64,000 bases of DNA from the NCBI GenBank assembly GCA_023614405.1, contig CM042685.1, positions 237,501,661-237,565,660 on the forward strand. The letters run 5' to 3'. Position 1 is the stretch's first letter. Each line of letters begins with the position of its first letter. Under the pieces are notes generated by a model. That model made no database searches. It was not told where the DNA came from and was given only the letters and a program-made list of their open reading frames with translations. Below, in pieces: positions 44,098-56,022 of this stretch. The stretch is from Avena insularis (Eukaryota; Streptophyta; Magnoliopsida; Poales; Poaceae). The position numbers were made by a program, and so were the translations under genes.

Positions 44098-44889
44098 TTA
44101 CATCTTGGCTTGCTTGGGATCTTGAGGTAACTTTCCTGGACAGAAGTTTGCATAGTGGCCTAGTTCCTTGCATTTGAAACATGTGACAAGGATGAGATCC
44201 CTCATAGGCTTGTTTATCTTGTGCTTCATCTTTTCTGGACAGTTGCTTGCACGATGTCCTAGCTCTTTGCAGTTGTTGCACCACACTTGGCTAATATCTT
44301 TCTTTTCCTTTGGTATCATTTCCTCTTGTTTGTTTCCTTGGTTCTTCTTCTTTTCTGGGCAATCATTGGCATAGTGTCCCATCTCTTTGCAATTGTAACA
44401 TTGCAACTGGCTTATGTCCTTCTTCTTCTTTTTGGGTCTCTGCAAAGCTAGGAGTTCTTCTAGTTCATGTTCTTCATTCCTCACCTTAAAGGTGGGATAT
44501 CTTTCTCTCTTCTTGGGGCATTGATCTTCATGCTCCTTGGATGCATGATCCTTGTCTCTACAAATCTTGCAAGCTTTGGTTCCTTCTAAGATAACATCTT
44601 TGTCATCCTTGTTGTCATTAGTCCTTTGAGAAAAGTTTTCTCCCATGTTGATCATTTGAGTAACCAATCCTTGCAACAATTGGGATTGAAGTTTCAAAAT
44701 CCTTTGTATGGCTGGGTCTAGTCCATTGTTGTTGGCTAAAAGCTGAGTTGTCTCTTGGCTCAACTGGGTTTGGGTTACCATGAGTTCTCTCATGTTGTCC
44801 TCTTGGTTGTTGTTGTTGTCACCAACCTTGATGTTGGAGTCTCTTGGAGTAGTCATCTGTTTGGGTTGAATTGGGATTAGAATAGGCAA
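44098..44889 (-). CDS. Knuckle-only gag-like protein of the long-LTR element, 263 residues
   Basis: Intact ORF from ATG 44889 to 44098. The N-terminal ~100 residues are Gln/Asn-rich and helical (MTTPRDSNIK, TQTQLSQETTQLLANN). An atypical motif CKICRDKDHASKEHEDQC (C-x2-C-x4-H-x8-C) follows, then three canonical CCHC knuckles: CYNCKEMGHYANDC, CNNCKELGHRASNC and CFKCKELGHYANFC, separated by Lys-rich linkers. The Retrotrans_gag capsid domain seen in the relative at 54762-55619 is absent. Such knuckles bind nucleic acid and package RNA in gag proteins. Whether this protein alone can do so is unknown. No stop or frameshift is present. Confidence 0.8.
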   Translation of the reverse strand: MPILIPIQPKQMTTPRDSNIKVGDNNNNQEDNMRELMVTQTQLSQETTQLLANNNGLDPAIQRILKLQSQLLQGLVTQMINMGENFSQRTNDNKDDKDVILEGTKACKICRDKDHASKEHEDQCPKKRERYPTFKVRNEEHELEELLALQRPKKKKKDISQLQCYNCKEMGHYANDCPEKKKNQGNKQEEMIPKEKKDISQVWCNNCKELGHRASNCPEKMKHKINKPMRDLILVTCFKCKELGHYANFCPGKLPQDPKQAKM

Positions 44890-45573
44890 AATATTTCTAA
44901 GTAAGGGTTCTAATCACACACATCACAATTCACACAAGCAATGTGCAAGCAATCACAAACAAACATTTCACTCAAACAACAAAGTTCAAGCATATTTTTA
45001 GGCAACCAAAAATATTTTTGTTACACCACATAAGTTGGTGTGTTTGATCTATACTTAATATGGTGGTCCATCTATATGGTTCTCTTGAGATCTTTCCATC
45101 TTCCTTTTTGGTTGATTCTTCTTGCATGAGATCATGGTTTCCTTGGGAAAACTTTTGGTCACAAAAACTTCAAGTGAATTGAACTCCTTCTAATTTTGCA
45201 TTTCCTTAGTCTCCATATCTTGAGCAAGATTTCCTTGTCTCACTTGTAGTCCTTAGTGGTATCCAAGGTTGAGGTCCTTGGTGAATATGCTGAAGATGTT
45301 GAAGTCTTTAGAGTTGAAGAAGTTGAAGTCATTAGAGTTGAAGATGTTGAAGTCATTAGAGTTGATGAAGTCCTTTACACATGGTGTAGTCTTTGGTCAT
45401 GGGGTAGGTTTTTCCATCAAGTTAAAATAGAAGAGATGTAGAATCAAAACCAAAATGGTCGAGGAAAGAGTTTACAAGATTGTTTGTAAATAAGTTTTGG
45501 AACAAATAAAACTCCTATTTTTCTAAGGGTTTTTGTCCAATCCTAGGTTTACAAATCCTACAGGCAACACAAT
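44890..45573 (-). other. Leader of the long-LTR element
   Basis: Between the primer site and the ORF. It contains a local tandem repeat GAAGTTGAAGTCATTAGAGTT (three imperfect copies of about 24 bp, 45297-45375). No ORF with a domain. Confidence 0.6.
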
Positions 45574-45585
45574 GCTCTGATACCA
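45574..45585 (-). promoter_or_regulatory. Primer-binding site, initiator Met-tRNA type
   Basis: TGGTATCAGAGC on the minus strand, two bases inside the 5' LTR end. It is complementary to the 3' end of initiator tRNA-Met and primes minus-strand DNA synthesis. Confidence 0.85.
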
Positions 45586-45587
45586 TC

Positions 45588-48500
45588 TGTAAAGGGTCCC
45601 AACCTTTAATAAGGTAGAGTCCCCTGTGTTTACAATGCTAGTCCCTGGATCAATAGCTAGCATCCATAGTTAAGATGTAATATCAAGAAACAAAGGTCAT
45701 AATACAACTTTATAACCAGGAATAACATAATTTTATTACATCTTACATAGCTCATTTGGCTATTACATTACATTGCAGCAGAATATCTATAAGCATGGGG
45801 TCCTTCATCTTCAAAGTGCCACAGGCAGACATGTTGGTTGTAGACTTTGTAATCCTAATCAATCAACTTCACTATATCAAACAAACCTTCAACATAACAA
45901 GTTACAACCACAAGGGTCAATACATTTGAATTGTATTGGCAAGTGATACTATGGTAGTATAGTGGAGTCTAACATCTATATGCTTTTGGCTAAGTGGAGT
46001 TGAGGCTTGCATTGCTCAAAAATAGATTTTTCCTTAACATTTGAAAACACTAAGTTTTTGCTTGACAAAATCATTTCTCCCAATCAAAAGATTGAAGATC
46101 CTTTAACCTTGTTCAACCACAAGTTTTTAACTTAGAAATTTGGATGATGAGATTCTTGATTGCTTCCATGTCTTGATGCTCAAATTGTCCTTTACCAGGG
46201 ACATGGCTAAGTACTTAGATTTTACACTCTGCAGAGGTGGTGCACTTTCCCCACAAGACTTGGTTTCACCAAGACAAGATCTTTCAGAAGCCTTCCCTTA
46301 GACCAAAATGGACGCGCTCCAACCTATCAAACTCTACCACCAACTGTCCATATGGCTAAGTTCTTGCAACCTATATGATCCAGGCAGAGACCATAATGCC
46401 AAGTGGTTGCACTTGAAGCTTCTCAACATTTGACATCTCAAATCTCTTTGTTCCTGGGTGGCAATCCACAAGTGTGATACACAAGGTAAACCATAAACAT
46501 GGGCCTTGTGTAACCACTCAACCAAAAACCACCATTCAAGTCCCATTCCACCCAGGTGATTCATTAACTTAGTTGTTTTATTAAACAAAAACAGAAGTCC
46601 TCAGACTTAGAAATTTTCCATAGTATGGATGTATATTCCACCCTTGTTTTCTATTAGCTAAGCTAAGCATGATAGTAGTAGGAGTCTTAACTTAGGAAAT
46701 TTTCTACTAAGGTTTCATCTACTAGGTTTTCCTATAGCAAGGTTTATACTTAGCAAAATTCCATGCAAGTTTTACTTAGAAAAATCACTAATGCATAGTG
46801 AAAGTAATGGGACAAAAAGTATGAAGCATCACTTGCCTTTTTGGTAGAGGGTATAAGTTCACTCCTTGTCCTTGCTACAATCACACTCTTCAAGTCACTA
46901 CAATTCAATCAAGCAAGGCACAAGTTCAATTTACCATTCAAGGAAACAACACATAAAATGATAAAATCAAAGTAATGCATGCAAGCATGCCAAGCTTTGT
47001 TTTATTTGAAAAAGTGGTTCCTAATGGGTCATAAACATTTGAAAACACCTAATGGTCATTTTATAAAGTGGCAAAGTCATTTGCAAAAGATTTCACTTCC
47101 TAAACCATTTTCAAAACAAGGTATCATTTTATGTGGTGTAGAAATGTTTTTACCAAGGCTTTAATCTATATGGTTCACAAAATATGTTTTCAAACCATAA
47201 AACTTTGTGTTTCGGGTCAGAGAGTTTAAAACAAAACATTTCCCAAAAGTTTTCTTCCAAAACCATTTTTAATAAATAAACTATATTTTTATTTGGCTAG
47301 AAATGGTTTTAAATCAAAGAATCATTTTTTTTTCACCAAATACATTTTTGAATCCACAAAGTGTTTCCTATGGTCAGTAGGTTCAAAACACACCATTGCC
47401 AAAGATTTTACCCCCAAAATCATTTTTGAACAATTTTTATAATCTAAACAAGCATACAAATGTTTCTGCAAAAACAAACATTTTTCCAGAAGCTTTTTAC
47501 TAAACAAATGGCATGGTTGGCTAGGGCTTGTTCCACTGATTCCATTGATATAAAGTTTGTAATTTTTGGACGTGTGGATCAAAAGTTACAAGGGTTTCAA
47601 ATTTGCATCTAAATCTGTTTTCAAATTCTGTTTTAAATCTCAGACTGGCCACGCGTCGCAAAATCATTGGGCGGTACAAGTTCGCTCGGATCGCATTCTG
47701 TGGTTCGTTGGATCTAAACAGATCGCACGGCTCAGGCGTGCTCATACCCTTTCGCTCAGGTTCTATTCCTAACCGCGGGATCGAAATCTAACGGTGTAAA
47801 GCTAGTCGACCATACTCGGGCGACGCTGACGCGGCGGCGACTGGCGGCGCGGTCAGACATGGACAGTGCCGGTGGTCTAGGAAGCGAGGAAGGAAGTGAG
47901 GGTGCTTACAGTGATCGCGGTGACGCTCTAATGCTCAAGGGATGGTCAGCTCGTCAAGGGGCGCCCTGGTTCTAGCGAGATTGCTCGCCAGAGTGTGGAA
48001 CGGTGTCGGGCGGCTCTGATAGTGGTCGGGGGCGACGCTGTGGTTCTCCCCGAAGCAAAAAGAGGACACGGTTAGATGCGCAAGATCAAGGCGAAGCTGC
48101 GTGCGTGAAGGAGAGGGTGCGGGGTGGTCGGTTCTTACCAGGGAACTTCGCCGGAGAGAGGCAGACATGGCGGCGCGGTCAGTGGTTGTCGAAGTCGACA
48201 CTCAGGGGCGCCCGCGAGTGAATTGAAGGCACATGGAGAAACGCCTAGGTCTGGGGAGTGTGCAAGCTTGGTCAATGGGGCAAGGGGCGGTGCGGGGTCG
48301 CCGGAATTTGCTGGGGACGGTGGTTGGAGCAGTGAGGGTGTGTGGCGAAATTCGCCCAGCCTGGGGGCAGAGAGAGGGAGGCGCGTGAGGGGAAATGGAG
48401 AGGAGGAGTGGGCGCTTTAACGTGCGTGGTCGCAGCGAGTAATGGCGAAGGCGTTAAGGCGAATTTAACCACGGCATCAATGGCAGGAAACGGCCGGCGT

Positions 48501-49635
48501 GGTCGTCGCGGGGAGGAAGAAGATGAGCTGGAGGGGTGGGGCATGCTTGTCAGCGAGAAAGGGAGTGAGGGGGAGGGTCCACCGGTCAGTGTCTGTGCGG
48601 GTGCGAGACTGTGTGTAGAAAACGTTTCGCTGGGTAGTGTTGGTGGGCTGGAGTTAGGCCTAGACTGGGCTGGCCGGCTGGGCTGTTGTTGTTTCATATT
48701 TTTTCTTCCTGAATGTTTTTCCTTTTTCCAATTCTATTTTCTGTTTTGAATTTCAAACAACAATTCAAACAACCAAAACAATCCAAACTTTCACCAAACT
48801 TTGCCTTGAGTTTTTTGTTCTGCTTAACAACACAAATCCAAGTCTCAAAATAAAATAATAATTTTATTCTCTTTAGGATCTATTTAATAATTAAATAAAA
48901 TAGACCTTAATTATTAATTCAAATAGGTTTTGATTTATTTAATAAAATCTCCATTTGAAAACTAAATATTATCAAAACCAAATCAGTAGGTTTTATTTTA
49001 AAATAAAAGATACTTGGAGAACTTGTTTAAAATAAAATAATATTTTTGTTTTAGGGTCCATTAATAATTAGATAAGATGGACCTTAGTTAATAATCCAAA
49101 TTGGATTTGTTTTATTAAAATCTTTATTTTGAAATCTAAAATAAAACCAAAACACTTCAGTAGGTTTTATTTGAGAATATAAAATACTTGCAAAACTTAT
49201 TTAAAATAAATAAATAAGTTTTAGTGTTTATTTAAAATGGGAAAAGCCTTTACTTAAATAAAATTGGATATTAAATCCTTATTATTTTGTTTAAATAAAC
49301 TTTTACTCTTTTAATCAAAACAAAACATTTTATTTCAAAATATTGGCCAAGGTTTAATTTGGCTCTATAAAATAATCCTTATTTATAAATCTACCTTTTC
49401 CTTTGAAAACCAAATCCTTTTATTAAAAAGATCCAAAAATAATAATTCAAAATATTTTTAACTTTATTGTTTATTTAACTATTTAAATCCCTTTAGGATT
49501 TTATTTGATCCAAATAGGTTTTGAAAGTTTCCAAATGGATTCAAAAAGTTTCTTCTCACCCTGAAAATCAACAAAGTTTTATTTTATTCATTTATTTTTC
49601 ACATAACAAGATTTGGAAAATCTTGGGATGTGACA
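45588..49635 (-). repeat. Long-LTR element 5' LTR (4,048 bp)
   Basis: Near-identical to 40016-43989 over most of its length. Small indels cluster near 46280-46390, and a divergent patch lies at about 47640-47880, which is longer here. The outer end TGTGACA is followed by GTTCA. Confidence 0.9.
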
Positions 49636-49640
49636 GTTCA
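49636..49640. repeat. Long-LTR element target-site duplication, right copy
   Basis: GTTCA, matching 40011-40015. Confidence 0.9.
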
Positions 49641-50229
49641 ATATAAGAAGCAAAGGCATTAAAACACTTTGCAAGAACTTGGGGATAAAGTCCAAACTTA
49701 TTGCAAATATCACGGAAGTTATTAGTTCCCATAAAAGATTTAATGCATTCATAATCATAGTTTATACCTAACTTTCTTCCTTTTGTCATTCTCCCAAGCC
49801 TCAGTATTCTCTTGAATACGGTCTAAGAGATCCCATTTAGCTTCTTCCTTCATATGTGTAAATGATCCAGCACAAGAAGCATCTAGTAAATTTTTATCAT
49901 GAAGATAAAGCCTAGCATAAAAGTTATTGAGAATAATATTGTTAGGGAGTTCATGAACAGGACATTTAAGCATTAGTAACTTCAATCTCCCCCAAGCTTG
50001 AGCTGTACTCTCTCCATCAAGAGGCCAAAAGTTATATATAAGACTTCTATCCTTATGGATTTCACTGGGAGGATAAAATTTAGAGTAAAAGAGAGATGCC
50101 ATCTCCTCCCATTCCATGGATTGTCCATTCTTCAGCAGCTTATACCATGCTTCAACTCTCCCTTTCAAGGATATGGAGAGTAACTTCCTCTTCACATGTT
50201 CAGTTTTGATACCTGCACACTTAAACAAC
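49636..50229 (-). pseudogene. Athila gag (capsid part)
   Basis: Two overlapping frames form one gag segment: 50228-49755 (VKRKLLSISLKGRVEAWYKL, MASLFYSKFYPPSEIHKDR, ESTAQAWGRLKLLMLKCP) and, after a frame change near 49790, 49789-49636 (YDYECIKSFMGTNNFRDICN, AFASYIEL). LxGxAxxWY...F...FxP is the retrotransposon gag pattern. The N-terminal part is missing: at 50229 the plus-strand long-LTR element begins and the deletion beyond its right end removed the rest. Confidence 0.8.
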
Positions 50230-53200
50230 TGTCACATCCCAAAATTTTCCAAATTTTGAAATGTGAAAAATAAATAAACAAAATAAAATTTTGTTGAAAT
50301 TTAGGGTGAGAAGAAACTTTTTGAATCCAATTGGAAACATCAAAACCTATTTTGATCAAATAAAATCCTAAAGGGATTTAAAAAGATAAACAATTAATAA
50401 ATAAAATTATGATAGTTGGAATTACTATTTTTAGATCTTTTAATAAAAAGATTTGGTTTTCAAAAGAAAAGTGGAATTATAAATAAGGATTATTTTATAG
50501 AGCCAAATTAAGTCTTGGCCAAGCTTTTGAAATAAAATATTTCTATTTGATAAAAAGAGTAAAGGTTTATTTAAATAAAATAATGAGGATTTATTAATAT
50601 CCAATTTTATTAAAGTAAAGGCTTTTCCATTTTAAATAAACACTAAAACTTGTTAATTTATTTTAAATAAGTTTTCCAAGTGTTTTATTTATTCAAATAA
50701 AACTTAATGAATTGGTTTTGATATTATTTAGATTTCAAATAGAGTTTTTAATAAATTAAATCCTATTTGAATTAAAGACTAAGGTCTATTTTATTTAATT
50801 ATTAATGGATCCTAAAAAGAATAAAAAAATTATTTGTTTTGGACTTTGTTTTGTGTTGTTAAACAGAATTAAAATCTACACAAAGTTTGGCAAAGGTTTG
50901 AATTCATTTGGGTGTTTGAATTGTTTGAATAAAATCAATACAGAAATTCCAAATGGAAAAAGAAAAAGCCTCCTGTATAAAAAAAGTGAATCAAACCCAG
51001 CCCAGCAAACAAGCCCAGCAAGGCCTAGTCGCAGCCCAACTTTTTCCCCCACAGCGAAACGTTTTCTCACGCGCAGACTCACCCACACAGACGCTGACGA
51101 GTGGCCCCATCTCCCTCTCTCTGTCCCTCACTGCCAGACGGGCCCCACTGCCACGCAATCATCGTCTCCACCATGACCTCGTCACCTCGCCGTTGCTGCT
51201 TTGAATCCGCGGCGTAAATTCGATTTATTGCGCGAGTAATTCTTGCCAGTGATCACACATACATAACCGCCCACGCCTCTTCTCTCTTCCCCCCCAAACA
51301 ATGCCTCCCCTCTGCCCCTAGGCTGCTCCGATTTTGAGCTCAACCACCGCTGTCTCCGACGAGCTTCGCGAGCAATTCCGGCCACACCTCACCGCCCCTC
51401 TCCTCCCACTGCACACGAGCTTGCTCCCCACCTCCTGGCGCATCTTCCCGTGCCACTCGTTCGCCCGCGCTTGCCCCAGAGCGTCGGCAAGGACGACCTC
51501 AACTCGCCACCGTCGTCTGTCCCGCCTCCGTTGAGTTTCCCCGGTGAGCTCCGTTCGCCCCGAGCCTCTCCGTTGATGCTCCCATCATCCCCATGCTCAT
51601 ACGCATCTAATGCCTCAATCCGTTTGCCTTAGGACGACCTGCATCCTCACCTCCGACAGCAAACAGAGCCGCCTGACGCCGCCACCGACTCCGGCGAGGA
51701 ATTGCCAGCAGCTCCGAGCACCCCTCGCTAAGCCAACGCCACCTCGAGCTTCACCTCGACCATGCGAATGCTGTAAGACATTTCCCCCTCTCCCTCGCTT
51801 CCTGCAACGTCGGCAAGCACACCGCCAGAACGTGCACCACCGCCGCGCAGCGCCGCCAGTCCTTGACCAAGCAACCTAGTCCGTTAGATCACGATCGTCT
51901 GGCTGAGATTAGAACTAGACGAAGAGGTACGCGCCCATATGAGCCACGCGTTTAAGTTAGATCCTACGGTCCAGAGAGGCTGATCCGTGCGAACCGGTAC
52001 CGTCCAGTAGAAACGCGCCACGTGGACATGGTTTAGTTTAAAACAGAAATTTGAATCTAATTGATATGCAAACTTGTAAAATTCATAACTTTAGTTCTAC
52101 ACGTCCAAATTTTTCAAATTTTATATCAATGGAATCAGCAAGAAAAATCCGACCCAACCATGCACTTTGTTTAATGTTTTGCTTCTGGAAAATTGGTTGA
52201 AATTGCAGAAACATGTGTAGGCTTATTATGAATATAAAAATTGTTCTAGATATAATTTTAAGGTGAAATCTTTGCAAAATGGATTGTTGTGAACCTACTG
52301 ACCCTAGGAACCAACTTATGGATTTAAAAATGTATTTTGTGAAGATAAGAAATAAATATTTGAATTAGCCCATTTCTAGTCAAATAAAAATATTGATTAT
52401 GGTATAGAAATGATTTTTGAGTAAAACCTTTGGGAAATGTTTTGATTCAAACCTTCTGACCCTAAACACCAAGTTTTGAGAATTAAAATATATTTGGTGA
52501 ACTCTTTAAAGAATATTGCTTTGCTAAAAGCATTTTCAACCACATAAAATATTGATTTGATTTAAAAATGGTTTATAGATAAAACCTTTTGCAAATGGTT
52601 TTACCACTTTAGTAAATAACCACTTTGAACATTATAATGTTTAGAGCCTATTAGAAACCACTTTTGCAAATAAAAACTATCTTTTGCATGCTTGCATGCA
52701 TGACCTTGTTTCTATTATTTTATGTGTGATAGATTGGTTGGAATGCTAGTTGAATCTATGTTTGCTTGATTGTATTGTAGTGGAATTAGAAGAGTGTGAT
52801 ATTTGCAAGATCAAGAAGTGAACCAACATTCTCTACTAAAAAGGCAAGTGACACTATCATCCAAGTCCTACTATTGTCATTGCACTTAGTGGATTTTTGT
52901 AACATGCATGAAAAGGATTTCTATATTTTATGCTATGCTAAATCCTAATAGGATAACCTTATATATTCCTTAGTGGAAACAATGTAGTTGTAGTATGCTT
53001 ATCCCTGCTATATATTGGGATGGGATACATGTTATGATTATATGAAGAGTTGAAAAGATATATGTTTTATATAATAAAACAAGTACTCAATGAACCACCT
53101 GGGTGGACAAGGAGACTCAAGATTGGACAAGGTGGCAACAAAAGGAACCATGTTTATATGGCTATATCTTTTTGTATGTGCACTAGAAGAAAACCACCCA

Positions 53201-54179
53201 GGGACTTAGAGATTGAACATGTTTCTCATACAGTGGCTTGCGTGTACAGCCACATGCTAAATGGGCTCTGGCTTAGTCAACTACATAGTGGAAGACCCAT
53301 GCATTGGCATCTTCAGGTTAACTAGAATTGTGTAAGGGAACTTGAAACCCTACATTGGTGCCTGGATGACAAGCTAGCATTGTGTATTGGGAGGACTTCT
53401 ATGGAAAGACTTTGTCACATTCTCAATCTGCCAGTACTCCATCTTGGTGAGTACTTATCCAGTGGCCACTGGTGGCATCAAGATGAGATTGTGTCATGTG
53501 GGTAAAGTGTACAACTTATGCAGAAGATCAAAATTCTAAGTACTTAGCCGTGTCCCTGGTTATGGACATTACTGAGCAACTAAGGCCTGAAGCTATGGAA
53601 GATCTCGACATTCCAATTTCTCAAAGTAAAACTTGATGGTGACAACAAGGGATTTGAAGCACTTGGAGTTTCCCAAGAAGTTCACAAAGATTTGACAAAA
53701 GATCAAAAACTATTTTGAAAAGATAGGATAAAACTATATTGCTTTCTGCAAAAGAGCCTAAACCCTACTTAGCCAAATATGCATGTAAATGATAGGATCC
53801 ACTTATTTCTACATAGTAGTGAAACTTGCCAATACAATTCAAATGTATTGACCCTTGTGGTTGCAACTTATTATGTTGCAGGTTTGTTTGATGTTAGTTA
53901 AGTGTGTTGAATAGGATTACAAGTCTACAACCAACATGATTGCCTATGGCACTTTGAAGATGAAGGACCCCATGCTATTGTTATATTCTGCTGTATTGTA
54001 ATGTGATAGCCAAATGAGCTATGTAAGATGTAATGAATTATTTTATTCCTGGTTATAAAGTTGTATTATGACCTTTGTTTCTTGATATTACATCTTAACT
54101 GTGGATGCTAGCTATTGATCCAGGGACTAGCATTGTAAACACAGGGATCTCTACCTTATTAAAGGTTGGGAACCTTACA
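50230..54179 (+). repeat. Long-LTR element 5' LTR (3,950 bp)
   Basis: TGTCACATCCC to CCTTACA. AT-rich at 50240-50960, CT-rich at 51000-51870, AT-rich again to the end. It aligns inverted with 40016-43989 but is clearly diverged from it, so the two elements are separate lineages of one family. No coding domain. Confidence 0.88.
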
Positions 54180-54181
54180 GA

Positions 54182-54193
54182 TGGTATCAGAGC
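54182..54193 (+). promoter_or_regulatory. Primer-binding site, initiator Met-tRNA type
   Basis: TGGTATCAGAGC two bases after the LTR end, in the same position as in the minus-strand relative. Confidence 0.85.
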
Positions 54194-54761
54194 ACTGTGT
54201 TGCTTGTAGGATTGTAACCCTAGGATTGCACAAAACCCCTTAGAAAATAGGAGTTGTATTTGTTCCAAAATTTATTTACAAACAATCTTGTAAACTCTTT
54301 CCTCAACCATTTTGGTTTTGCCTCTACATCTCTTCTATTTCAAACTTGATGGATAAAGCCTTTTCCATGGCCAAAGACTTCACCATGTGCAAAAGATTTC
54401 ATCAACTCTAATGACTTCAACATCTTCAAGTGATTTTCAACATTAGTTTCACCAAGGACTTCAACTTATACATCACTAAGGACTACAATGTGAAAACCAA
54501 GAGACATTAGATTGCCTACCAAAAACATTGATATCATGTTAGTGTATGGATCATATTGACCTATGAGGTATGACTATACTAAGTTGTTATTTCAAGAAAA
54601 CTTGTTGTTTCCTTCAACTCATGAATTAAACTCATAAGATGATAAGTGAATAGTTGCTTGTTGATTGGTTGATTGTTTGATTGAACTTGGTTGGTTTTGA
54701 GTTGTGTGTTAGAACTTCTTAAAAACCTATCCATCATTACTCATCCCTATCAAACCAATAG
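54194..54761 (+). other. Leader of the plus-strand long-LTR element
   Basis: 568 bp between primer site and gag ATG. No long frame or domain. It corresponds to 44890-45573 of the relative. Confidence 0.5.
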
Positions 54762-55832
54762 ATGCCTCCCCGTCGTGCCAACCCCAACCAAAACAACAAC
54801 AACATCACTCCCGAGATGCAGCAGATGTTGGCAGCTCAGACACAACTGATGCAGGAGATGACCACATTCATACAGAATCAAAACAACAACAACAACAACT
54901 ATCAGAATAATCCTCCAGCACTTGACATGCTCACCAAGTTTCTGAAACTTAGGCCTGCAAGGTTCTCTGGAACAACTGATCCAATGGAAGCCAATGATTG
55001 GTTAAGTTCAGTAAACAAAGACTTAGTGACTGTTGGCTGCACCTATGAAGAAAAAGTTAGGTTTGCAGCATTTCTGCTTGAAGGACCAACAACAACATGG
55101 TAGGACAACTTTAAAATCACCACTCCCCTTGAAGATGTGACTTGGGCTATTTTTGAGGATGGATTCAGAACAAATCACATCTCACCTGGAGTGATGTACT
55201 TGAAGAAAAAGGAGTTTCACAATCTGAAACAGCGTCACCTCAGTGTGGCTGAGTATATTGAAGAATTCAACAATCTGGCACGCTATGCACCGGATGAAGT
55301 TGATACAGATGCTAAGAGAAAAGAAAAATTTCTTGAAGGACTTAATGATGAGTTGAACCTGCATCTAGCTGTTGCCTATGTCCCAACTTATCAATCACTC
55401 TGTGACAAAGCCACTATTTTGGAAAATAAGATGAATCAAGTTGAGAACAGAAAGAGAAAGCATAAACTCAAGAATCACTCAGGATCATCAAAAAAGAAGC
55501 ATTCATTCAAAAAGAGCAATGAAGATTCTGAACCACATCAGTATCACCACAATAGCAATGGAAGTGACAATAATGGAAATGATACTGATAATGGAGATGA
55601 CCTTAGTCAGAATCAATAAGACACTTTCAGGAAGAAAGACATTAGCCAGTTGCAATGGTATAATTGCAAGGAGCTTGGACACTATGCATCAGACTGTCCT
55701 GAGAAGAAAAAGAAAAAGGATGCTAGAAGAGCTAATGGAAATGACTCCAATGTGACCTGGAAAGGACATGTGAACCACATTGACATGGATGGAAACTTTG
55801 AAGAGATAGAAGAAGTGGATGTCAGAAACTAG
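54762..55832 (+). pseudogene. Gag of the plus-strand long-LTR element (capsid domain plus one knuckle)
   Basis: One frame throughout, from ATG 54762 (MPPRRANPNQ). It has a Gln/Asn-rich N-terminus, then the capsid-type domain: FLKLRPARFSGTTDPMEAND, FAAFLLEGPTTTW, YLKKKEFHNLKQ, YIEEFNNLARYAPDEV and FLEGLNDELNL. This pattern is close to Tekay/Del-type chromovirus gag. TAG at 55101-55103 replaces the second residue of the expected Trp-Trp pair, and TAA at 55617-55619 separates the knuckle WYNCKELGHYASDC, whose first Cys is Trp. With those changes no full protein forms. No protease or RT follows. Confidence 0.85.
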
Positions 55833-56008
55833 TTAACTCAGAAGAGTCAAATAAGGATTCCTTGTCTGGATATCAAGTGTTGAACCCATAGTCAAGTGAA
55901 CCATCAATGTAACCCTATGGGACTTTATTTTAAGGGTGGTAGTACCCTAGTTGTTTCCAAGCCAACTTGTAACCCTAGCCTTCCCAAATCTCGGGACGAG
56001 ATTTATTT

Positions 56009-56022
56009 TAAGGGTGGTAGCC
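56009..56022 (+). promoter_or_regulatory. Polypurine tract region
   Basis: TAAGGGTGGTAGCC immediately before the right LTR start, matching the relative at 43990-44005. Confidence 0.7.

Larger units (their letters stand above)
40016..49635 (-). mobile_element. Long-LTR, gag-only (LARD-like) retrotransposon, complete, 9,620 bp
   Basis: Two LTRs of about 4 kb (40016-43989 and 45588-49635) flank only 1.6 kb of internal sequence. That holds a Met-tRNA primer site (45574-45585), one ORF with tandem zinc knuckles (44098-44889) and a polypurine tract beside the left LTR. LTR ends on the minus strand are TGTCACATCCC and CCCTTTACA. The perfect 5-bp duplication GTTCA flanks it. There is no protease, RT, RNase H or integrase, so movement needed a helper. 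LTR length resembles LARD elements such as barley Sukkula, but the small coding ORF differs; identity with a named family was not tested. The LTRs are very alike, implying a late insertion. Confidence 0.9.

Noticed and set aside
40016..49635. Large direct duplication (40016-43989 and 45588-49635) as a segmental tandem duplication
   Set aside because: Primer site, polypurine tract, terminal TG..CA and the GTTCA duplication show these are the two LTRs of one retrotransposon.
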